64,000 nucleotides of DNA from Gilliamella sp. Pra-s52 (GTDB lineage: Bacteria; Pseudomonadota; Gammaproteobacteria; Enterobacterales; Orbaceae): the NCBI RefSeq assembly GCF_009795805.1, contig NZ_WTEY01000009.1, positions 1 through 64,000 on the forward strand. The letters are read 5' to 3'. The translations under genes and the position numbers were made by a program. The notes under the pieces are model-generated. The model saw nothing but the letters and a program-made list of their open reading frames with translations. It had not been told where the DNA came from and ran no database searches. This document shows, in pieces, positions 57,643 to 64,000 of this stretch (its first letter is position 1; every line of letters begins with the position of its first letter).

Positions 57643-58665
57643 TTATTTTGGTAAATATTTTAATGGGTCGACTGATTGCGCTTTGTATCGAATTTCAAAG
57701 TGTAATCTAACTGACGATGATCCCGTTGCCCCCATTGTGGCAATTTGTTCACCCGCACGCACGGTTTGTTGTTCTTTAACTAATATAGATTGGTTGTGCG
57801 CATAAGCGGTTAAGTAGTCATCGTTATGTTTGATAATAATTAAATTTCCATATCCCGGTAATGCATTGCCCGAATAAACAACTCGTCCATTAGCTGCTGC
57901 CATGACTTTACTGCCAAGTGAACCTGATATATCAATACCTTTGCTTACATTAGAGAATTTTTCAATAATTTTACCCTTAGCAGGCCATTGCCATGCAATT
58001 CTCGACATTGATGAACTTGCGCTTGGTGCGCTGTTAGCTGAATCTAATGGTTCAGTAACAGTTTCAGTTGTTTCGATCGTTGTTGGTTGTTGATTTGGAT
58101 TCGTTGTCGTTACCGAAGTGGTAGTTGTTTTACTTGCCGTTGTATCGCTTGTTGTAGTTTTTTCCGTTACCACAACTGTCCCACCACTCACGTCTAACAC
58201 TTGCCCAACATTTACGGCAAAAGGTTCTTTGATGTTGTTTTTAGCCGCTAACGAGCGATAATCATTACCTGTTACCCATGCAATGTAAAATAATGTATCC
58301 CCTCGTTTAACTGTGTAAGTATCACCTTTGTAGCCCCCTTTGGGAATGTCGTCGTAATTACGGTTGTAAACAATCCGTTCATTACTAACTACGGTGCCAT
58401 TACTGCTAATAGTAGTGTGAGTTGTATTTGTGTTTGCCGCCGTTGTCTGTCTTGATGAAGGTGGATTATAAGTACTAGGCGTAGCAGAAGTTCTACTACC
58501 ACCTGTTGAAATATTCGTAGGTGGTTTGGTATAGACTGAGGATGTTGATGCCCCTCCTGCACCAGAAATATCTTCAATTTCAGCCTGCTCGGTTTGTGTA
58601 CAAGCGGCAATTAACAAACTTAAGCAACTTAATGTCAGTATTTTTTTCAAAGCAACACCTTTCAT
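57643..58665 (-). CDS. nlpD: Cell-division lipoprotein NlpD (degenerate LytM)
   Basis: This outer-membrane lipoprotein activates the amidase AmiC at the septum. The lipobox is LLIAACT. A low-complexity Ser/Thr region follows, then LysM (YTVKRGDTLFYIAWVTGNDY) and a C-terminal M23 domain. The first metal histidine of that domain is replaced (SKGIDISG) while AYAHN and LHFEIRY remain, as in E. coli NlpD. It has 340 residues from the ATG. A TTG 15 bases inside, preceded by AAAGGTG, is an alternative start. rpoS does not follow; gpmA does. Confidence 0.93.
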   Translation of the reverse strand: MKGVALKKILTLSCLSLLIAACTQTEQAEIEDISGAGGASTSSVYTKPPTNISTGGSRTSATPSTYNPPSSRQTTAANTNTTHTTISSNGTVVSNERIVYNRNYDDIPKGGYKGDTYTVKRGDTLFYIAWVTGNDYRSLAAKNNIKEPFAVNVGQVLDVSGGTVVVTEKTTTSDTTASKTTTTSVTTTNPNQQPTTIETTETVTEPLDSANSAPSASSSMSRIAWQWPAKGKIIEKFSNVSKGIDISGSLGSKVMAAANGRVVYSGNALPGYGNLIIIKHNDDYLTAYAHNQSILVKEQQTVRAGEQIATMGATGSSSVRLHFEIRYKAQSVDPLKYLPK

Positions 58666-59131
58666 TCGTAAATTTTATTTTTAGCTATTTTGTATTCAAT
58701 AGCGTTTTTATTAGAGCATTTTAGCGTTTTTGTAGCAAAAAGCTATTATCAAATAAGTTATTATATGGATTACTTATTGATTAAAGCAACAAATTCATCA
58801 AGAATTTGCCGATTATGAGTGCTATTTTTGTTTATCATCTTGGTTTATTAAGGTTATTACTCTATTTTTGTGTTCAATAACCATGATTATAATACTAATT
58901 TGGTGTCATACCGTTATCTATTTATCTGTATTAATCCATTATTAATTGGCTATTAATTAAAAATAAAATGCAAATAATGTTATTATTAATGAGTTAGTTT
59001 GCTAACCCACGATTTGCTATTTAATCTAGCTGGTCCAATTTATTTTGAAAGTAATGAGTGTATACAATAAAATAGGCTTTCGTACAGTATCTTTACCGTA
59101 TTTCTATAAAAATTTAATGTGATTTAAAATA
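58666..59131. other. Intergenic region between nlpD and rsmI
   Basis: About 465 AT-rich bases between divergent genes. It contains only a small inverted repeat (GTTAG/CTAAC near 58995). I see no gene or known RNA in it. Confidence 0.6.
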
Positions 59132-59959
59132 ATGACTTTATATATTGTTGCAACACCAATCGGAAACTTAGATGATATTACGCTTAGAGCGATCAATACA
59201 CTTAAAAGCGTTGATCTTATTGCGGCAGAAGATACTCGCCATAGCGGTCTACTTTTACAACATCTTGGCATTAAAGCAAAGCTGTTTGCTTTGCATGATC
59301 ATAATGAGCAAGAAAAGTCTCACCTTTTGATTGAAAAATTAAAATCGGGCTTGTCTATTGCTTTAATTTCAGATGCCGGTACACCATTAATTAACGATCC
59401 TGGTTATCACTTGGTTAAAGCTTGTCGTGACAATAATATTCAAGTCGTTCCCATTCCGGGGGCTTGTGCTGCTATTGCTGCATTGTCGGTCGCGGGATTG
59501 CCTTCTGATAAATTTAGTTATGAAGGATTTTTACCCGCTAAGAGCAAAGCACGGCAAGATAGTTTAACTAGATTAATTGATGAGCCACGGACTATGATTT
59601 TTTATGAATCAACTCATCGTTTGTTAGATACGTTACAAGATATGCAAGCCGTTTTGGGTGCAAATAAGCATATTGTTTTGGCTAAAGAACTCACCAAAAC
59701 ATGGGAAACTATCGTCAGTTTTACCATAAGCGAACTAATTGCGTGGCTAAACGAAGATACTAATCGGCAAAAAGGCGAATTTGTTTTGATTGTTGAAGGT
59801 CATGTAAAAACAGATAATGACATTGATCAAAAAGCCATTAATACTCTTAAATTATTACAAAAAGAGTTACCTCTTAAAAAAGCTGCTGCTATTACTGCTG
59901 AAATCCATGGACTGAAAAAGAATCAGCTTTATCAAATTGGATTAGTGCAAGAAAAATAA
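59132..59959 (+). CDS. rsmI: 16S rRNA (cytidine-1402-2'-O)-methyltransferase
   Basis: This 275-residue tetrapyrrole-methylase-fold enzyme methylates C1402 of 16S rRNA. Conserved are [53 protein letters not shown] and [12 protein letters not shown]. It is transcribed alone in front of ychF. The usual lpoA neighbour of enterobacteria is not seen. Confidence 0.96.
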   Translation: MTLYIVATPIGNLDDITLRAINTLKSVDLIAAEDTRHSGLLLQHLGIKAKLFALHDHNEQEKSHLLIEKLKSGLSIALISDAGTPLINDPGYHLVKACRDNNIQVVPIPGACAAIAALSVAGLPSDKFSYEGFLPAKSKARQDSLTRLIDEPRTMIFYESTHRLLDTLQDMQAVLGANKHIVLAKELTKTWETIVSFTISELIAWLNEDTNRQKGEFVLIVEGHVKTDNDIDQKAINTLKLLQKELPLKKAAAITAEIHGLKKNQLYQIGLVQEK

Positions 59960-60110
59960 CTTTAGCAATTTTACCAAGTTGATATTAAGCCGTTGTGGTT
60001 AAAATACGAAACAAAGTAAAATCAGTAACAAGATCATTGGTACTGAGTGCGTTATTTGATATAATCCCCCGCAATTTTTATAACATTTTATGATAAAGGT
60101 AACAAACAGT

Positions 60111-61202
60111 ATGGGATTTAAATGTGGGATTGTCGGATTACCGAATGTAGGTAAGTCAACGCTTTTTAACGCACTAACTAAAGCAGGCATTGAGGCAGCT
60201 AACTTTCCTTTTTGTACTATCGAGCCAAATACTGGGGTTGTGCCGATGCCCGATCCACGTTTAGATGAGCTGGCTAAAATTGTCAAACCACAACGTACTT
60301 TGCCAACAACGATGGAATTTGTTGATATTGCAGGCCTTGTTAAAGGTGCATCAAAAGGTGAAGGGCTTGGTAATCAATTTTTAGCCAACATTCGTGAAAC
60401 CGAAGCCATTGGGCATGTTGTGCGTTGTTTTGAAAACGAGAACATCGTCCACGTTGCGGGTAAAATCGATCCGGCTGAAGATATCGAAATTATCAATACC
60501 GAGCTAGCATTAGCTGATCTTGAAGCCTGTGAACGGGCAATCACTCGCCAACAAAAACGCGCTAAAGGTGGCGATAAAGACGCTAAATTTGAGGTGGAAA
60601 TTCTTGAAAAATGTTTACCTCATCTTGAACAAGGCAAAAAGCTACTTTTATTAGATTTTAGTAAAGAAGAACTTGAAGCTATCAAATACCTTAGTTTTTT
60701 AACACTAAAACCAACTATGTACATTGCCAATGTTAATGAAGATGGTTTTGAAAATAATCCTTATTTAGATAAAGTCAAAGCAATAGCAGAACAAGAAAAG
60801 GCAGTTGTAGTGCCGGTTTGTGCAGCAATTGAAGCTGAACTTGCTGAACTTGATGACGATGATCGTGATGAGTTTATGCAAGATTTAGGTTTAACCGAAC
60901 CCGGTTTAAACCGTGTAATTCGTGCTGGGTATAGTTTGCTTAATCTACAAACTTATTTTACCGCTGGCGTTAAAGAAGTTCGTGCTTGGACAATTTCGGT
61001 TGGTGATACGGCTCCGCAAGCGGCAGGTAAGATCCATACTGACTTCGAAAAAGGCTTTATCCGTGCACAAACCATCGCTTTTGATGATTTTATTAAATAC
61101 GGCGGTGAGCAAGGGGCTAAAGAAGCGGGTAAAATGCGTGCTGAAGGTAAAGATTATATCGTGCAAGATGGCGATATTATGAATTTCTTATTTAATGTGT
61201 AG
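60111..61202 (+). CDS. ychF: Redox-responsive ATPase YchF
   Basis: This 363-residue Obg-type P-loop protein prefers ATP. The P-loop is GLPNVGKS (residues 9-16). [20 protein letters not shown] is switch II, and a C-terminal TGS domain ends the protein ([20 protein letters not shown]). The ATG at 60111 gives the conserved [17 protein letters not shown] start. The upstream in-frame ATG at 60090 is less likely. A hairpin follows. Confidence 0.96.
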   Translation: MGFKCGIVGLPNVGKSTLFNALTKAGIEAANFPFCTIEPNTGVVPMPDPRLDELAKIVKPQRTLPTTMEFVDIAGLVKGASKGEGLGNQFLANIRETEAIGHVVRCFENENIVHVAGKIDPAEDIEIINTELALADLEACERAITRQQKRAKGGDKDAKFEVEILEKCLPHLEQGKKLLLLDFSKEELEAIKYLSFLTLKPTMYIANVNEDGFENNPYLDKVKAIAEQEKAVVVPVCAAIEAELAELDDDDRDEFMQDLGLTEPGLNRVIRAGYSLLNLQTYFTAGVKEVRAWTISVGDTAPQAAGKIHTDFEKGFIRAQTIAFDDFIKYGGEQGAKEAGKMRAEGKDYIVQDGDIMNFLFNV

Positions 61203-61213
61203 TTGATTATTTT

Positions 61214-61233
61214 ACGTCGCCTTTTGGCGACGT
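61214..61233 (+). terminator. Hairpin after ychF
   Basis: ACGTCGCC / GGCGACGT is a perfect 8-bp stem with a TTTT loop, 10 bases after the stop. The trailing T-run is weak (TGTTATG). Confidence 0.6.
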
Positions 61234-61330
61234 TGTTATGTGGGTAAAGAGGACGTTAACCTTTATCTACAACTTTTGTCAAATCTGCTAATCTGTAGTG
61301 GATTGATATACACAAGGACTGCTCACTTTT

Positions 61331-62557
61331 ATGTTACTCACTTTTCAACAAGCCAAACAGCAAGTACTGCAAAGCGTATCAACCATAAAATCACTCTCTT
61401 ACGAAAAAGTCAGGTTATTTGATGCTCTAGATCGGATCACTGCTGAGAATGTGATTTCGCCGATTAATGTGCCACGATTTGATAATTCTGCGATGGATGG
61501 TTATGCTGTTCGATTAGCGGATCTTAAACAATCAACCTTATTACCGTTAGCAGGTGCAATTTTTGCGGGCGATGATATAAGCAATCTTTATTGGCCAAAA
61601 GGAACCTGTTTACGCATTATGACAGGCGCTCCCGTACCCAATGATGCCGATGCAGTTGTTATGCAAGAGCAGACCAAAAAATCAGATTTGGGTATTGCTT
61701 TTTTGAATCAGGTAAAAGCTGGCGATAACATCCGCCGTATAGGCGAAGATGTTAAGCAAGGTGTAATTATCGTCAACAAAGGGACTAAATTAACAGTACC
61801 AACCCTATCGACACTGGCAACGCTGGGCATGAGCGAACTTGTGGTATTTAAAAAGTTAAAAGTCGCTATCTTATCAACTGGGAATGAATTAACCCCCATT
61901 GGTGAAAGCTTACCTTGCAATGGTGCTATTTATGATAGTAATCGCTTTACGCTGAAATTATTACTGAGCAAACTTAACTGTGAAATTATTGATCTGGGTA
62001 TTATTGCTGATGATCCAAACCAAATTAAACAAGCGTTGATGAGTGCATCAAGTCAAGCGGACTTGGTGATAACCAGTGGCGGAGTTTCAGTTGGTGACGC
62101 TGATTATACCAAAAACGCTTTAGAGGATCTGGGCACAATCAACTTTTGGAAGATGGCAATAAAACCAGGCAAACCTTTTGCCTTTGGTAAAATTGGCAAT
62201 GCGCTATTTTGTGGTTTGCCGGGCAATCCTGTTTCAACTTTGGTGACATTTTACCAATTAGTGCAACCATTGATTTTGGCGCTTTCAGGACTTGAAGATT
62301 CATCCATGGATTTAAGCTTTAAAGTTAAAACAGCAACAAATCTTAAAAAAAGCGTAGGTAGATTAGACTTTCAACGTGGTGTGTTGCAAATTAATACTCA
62401 AGGCGAATTAGAAGTGAGCACAACTGGACAGCAAGGTTCGCATATTACTCAATCGTTTAATCAAGCAAACTGTTTTATTGTGCTTGAACAAGAACGAGGC
62501 AATGTAGCTAAAGGTGAACTTGTTACTGTTGAGCTATTTAATGCGCTATTAAAGTAG
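61331..62557 (+). CDS. moeA: Molybdopterin molybdenumtransferase
   Basis: This 408-residue enzyme inserts molybdate into adenylylated molybdopterin. PRFDNSAMDGYAVR, MTGAPVPNDADAVVMQEQT, VAILSTGNELTPIGE and TSGGVSVGDADYTKNAL are the family motifs, followed by CGLPGNPVSTLVTF. No other moa or mob gene is in the window. It stands alone downstream of ychF. Confidence 0.96.
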   Translation: MLLTFQQAKQQVLQSVSTIKSLSYEKVRLFDALDRITAENVISPINVPRFDNSAMDGYAVRLADLKQSTLLPLAGAIFAGDDISNLYWPKGTCLRIMTGAPVPNDADAVVMQEQTKKSDLGIAFLNQVKAGDNIRRIGEDVKQGVIIVNKGTKLTVPTLSTLATLGMSELVVFKKLKVAILSTGNELTPIGESLPCNGAIYDSNRFTLKLLLSKLNCEIIDLGIIADDPNQIKQALMSASSQADLVITSGGVSVGDADYTKNALEDLGTINFWKMAIKPGKPFAFGKIGNALFCGLPGNPVSTLVTFYQLVQPLILALSGLEDSSMDLSFKVKTATNLKKSVGRLDFQRGVLQINTQGELEVSTTGQQGSHITQSFNQANCFIVLEQERGNVAKGELVTVELFNALLK

Positions 62558-62589
62558 CCTATATTTAGACTAATGCACTATTTTGAATA

Positions 62590-63018
62590 TCAAAATAGTG
62601 CAACTAATATCGCACCAACCGCAATCATCGCAACACCAATTCCGGCTAATAACGAGATCTTTTCACCAAATAAAACCACAGCAAACACCACCGCAAATAC
62701 AACACTTAATTTGTCAATTGGCGCAACTTGTGACACTTTACCTTCTTTAATTGCCATAAAGTAAAATAACCAAGAAAGCGCACCAGCAATACCACTAAGC
62801 GCAATAATGAGTAAAGCTTTTTTGTCGTTAAAAAAGGTACTAATAAGGTTGAGCTTACCTTGAACAACCACAACACCAACTAAAAAAATGGCCATAACAA
62901 TAGCACGAATGGCTGTTGCGGTGTTTGCATCAAGATGTTGTAAGCCAATTTTTCCTAAGATAGCAACACTTGCAGCAGTAATAGCGGAAAGTAGCGCATA
63001 AATAAGCCAAGTACTCAT
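62590..63018 (-). CDS. EamA-family small transporter
   Basis: This 142-residue protein with about five membrane helices is a single EamA/DMT domain. It starts WLIYALLSAITAASVAILGKI and has LSWLFYFMAIKEGKVSQVAP near residue 80-100. Single-domain forms act as dimers; the substrate is unknown. One base separates it from the upstream lipoprotein gene, so the two are co-transcribed. Confidence 0.88.
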   Translation of the reverse strand: MSTWLIYALLSAITAASVAILGKIGLQHLDANTATAIRAIVMAIFLVGVVVVQGKLNLISTFFNDKKALLIIALSGIAGALSWLFYFMAIKEGKVSQVAPIDKLSVVFAVVFAVVLFGEKISLLAGIGVAMIAVGAILVALF

Positions 63019-63019
63019 G

Positions 63020-63226
63020 TTAATACTTGTCTATTTTGATTAGATATTGTTGATTATTTGAATTAGCTTCACATTGTTGTGATTTATTCATTACACCACG
63101 ACAATCTTCTAAAACGCCGTGGGCTTTTGACCAATGATAAGTTTTACCTTCGTCGTTTTTACCGCCACATCCGACTAATATCACGCTAAACATTAAGCAA
63201 GACAACCCAATAATGGCTGATTTCAT
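63020..63226 (-). CDS. Small lipoprotein
   Basis: This 68-residue protein has a lipoprotein signal (IIGLSCLMFSVILVGCGGKN). The mature part of about 48 residues has two further cysteines (LEDCRGVMNKSQQCEAN) in an EexN-like arrangement. The resemblance is too weak to name it. GAGGGGG lies upstream of the ATG. It is followed directly by the EamA transporter gene. Confidence 0.7.
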   Translation of the reverse strand: MKSAIIGLSCLMFSVILVGCGGKNDEGKTYHWSKAHGVLEDCRGVMNKSQQCEANSNNQQYLIKIDKY

Positions 63227-63294
63227 TTATTCCCCCTCTCTTTTTTGCAAATACATCGAAATAATTAACGGTATTACGTTTGTTTTTATTTAGA

Positions 63295-64000
63295 TTATTC
63301 TACTCCAGAATCAATACGATTAATAGCTTGGTTACCGCCTATTTTTATTAGATGAAAAGGACGATTGCCTTTGTAGGAATTTAATAATTGCGGAGGTTCA
63401 TCTAGTGGTTCATCCGCTAGCTCAAATGCTCCCCAATGGATGGCTATTGCGCAATGACAATTAAGTTCATCATATAACTGCACAGCTTGTTTGGGGTCAA
63501 TATGTTGAAGGTGCATAAACCAGCGTGGTGCGTAAGCACCGATTGGAATCAAGGCTAAATCAATACTTGAAAAACGTTCACCAATTTCTTTTAAACTCGA
63601 TGAATAGCCCGTATCCCCCATAAAATAGACGGTTTTAGTTTGTTTTTCATCCGTTACTTTTGATTGAATAATCCAACCACACCAAAGACTTTTGTTGGTA
63701 TCAAATATTCCTCGATTACTCCAATGCCGTGCAGGTACAGCTGTAAACCTGATACCGTTAATAGTAACAAAATCCCACCAATTGAGTTCAATAACCTGCT
63801 TGGCTCCCCACCTTTCTAATTTACGCTTTAATCCTAATGGCACCATAATGACCATGTTGGGAAAACGTGTAATTAATTTTTTAATACTCTGATAATCAAG
63901 ATGATCATAATGAGAGTGCGAAATCACGATAAAATCAATTTGAGGGAGTTGTTCAATCAATAAAGCAGGTGGCGTACGACGTTTTGGACCAACAAACTGA
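63295..64000 (-). CDS. Metallo-beta-lactamase-fold hydrolase, NAPE-PLD-like (partial)
   Basis: The frame remains open through the window edge, so the N-terminus is missing. At least 234 residues are present. Zinc ligands are in ISHSHYDHLDYQSIKKL, VPARHWSNRG, YFMGDTGYSSS and AIAIHWGAFELADEPLDEPP. The layout is that of the UlaG/NAPE-PLD-like hydrolases. The residues before the first in-window methionine (VGPKRRTPPAL) fit the family as well. The substrate is unknown. Confidence 0.88.
   Translation of the reverse strand, partial: QFVGPKRRTPPALLIEQLPQIDFIVISHSHYDHLDYQSIKKLITRFPNMVIMVPLGLKRKLERWGAKQVIELNWWDFVTINGIRFTAVPARHWSNRGIFDTNKSLWCGWIIQSKVTDEKQTKTVYFMGDTGYSSSLKEIGERFSSIDLALIPIGAYAPRWFMHLQHIDPKQAVQLYDELNCHCAIAIHWGAFELADEPLDEPPQLLNSYKGNRPFHLIKIGGNQAINRIDSGVE

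Noticed and set aside
58666-59131. Possible stable RNA gene between nlpD and rsmI
   Set aside because: No conserved structure or motif of a known RNA could be recognised; only a small inverted repeat is present.

Overview
The window is an AT-rich (roughly two-thirds A+T) bacterial chromosome segment. Its gene content and order are gammaproteobacterial: sbcB, artPIQM, uvrC-pgsA-tRNA, ygfZ, pilin-pilB-pilC-pilD next to ampD, coaE-zapD-yacG, lexA, yffB-dapE-ypfN, tmcA, purC, bamC, dapA, rnt/grxD, gpmA, nlpD, rsmI and ychF-moeA. The synteny resembles Enterobacterales/Pasteurellales. The low GC and compact genes suggest an Orbaceae-like gut symbiont (Gilliamella/Frischella type). That assignment is inference from composition and gene order, not a database match.

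Layout. 0.1-1.3 kb: a dead P4-type integrase. 1.5-9.9 kb: sbcB; an lrgA-lrgB-sanA operon; an arginine ABC transporter artP-artI-artQ-artM; uvrC. 10-12.5 kb: pgsA, tRNA-Leu(UAA), tRNA-Gly(GCC), and an isolated MORN/YwqK-repeat protein. 12.7-20.1 kb: a divergent flavodoxin-fold oxidoreductase/LysR pair, then a sorbose-type mannose-family PTS operon (EIIA, EIIB, EIIC, EIID), a sorbose-1-phosphate reductase (sorE) and a SorC-type regulator, with no sorD in the cluster. 20.3-21.1 kb: a decayed IS3-family element. 21.2-23.4 kb: ygfZ and an M20 amidohydrolase.

23.5-30 kb is the most rearranged part. A type IV pilus operon (pilin, pilB, pilC, pilD) lies divergent to ampD. A segment of about 1 kb (5' pilB, whole pilin, 5' ampD) is present twice in tandem. 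The two copies are separated by an 837-bp insert that carries a 28-residue membrane peptide and an unrecognised 97-residue protein. The intact ampD is fused to a C-terminal YqcC-like (DUF446) domain.

30-52.5 kb is mostly housekeeping: mltG, alr, a YgbA-like protein, a shikimate-dehydrogenase-like protein, ycaO, tsaD-yacG-zapD-coaE, lexA with two SOS boxes followed by an unknown membrane protein, a hisJQM-like ABC transporter without its ATPase, yffB-dapE-ypfN, cysZ, tmcA, a DUF441 protein, purC, a short bamC, dapA, nif3, rnt and grxD. 52.8-53.2 kb holds a small type I-F-like CRISPR array without cas genes in the window. The rest carries yhbP, ubiX, an exported DUF4432 protein, tdk, gpmA, nlpD (without rpoS beside it), rsmI, ychF, moeA, an EamA transporter, a small lipoprotein and a metallo-beta-lactamase-fold hydrolase cut by the window edge.

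The strongest candidates for something undescribed are the AmpD-YqcC fusion, the two-gene cassette sitting in the pilin duplication, and the orphan I-F array. No complete new multi-gene defence system is visible.
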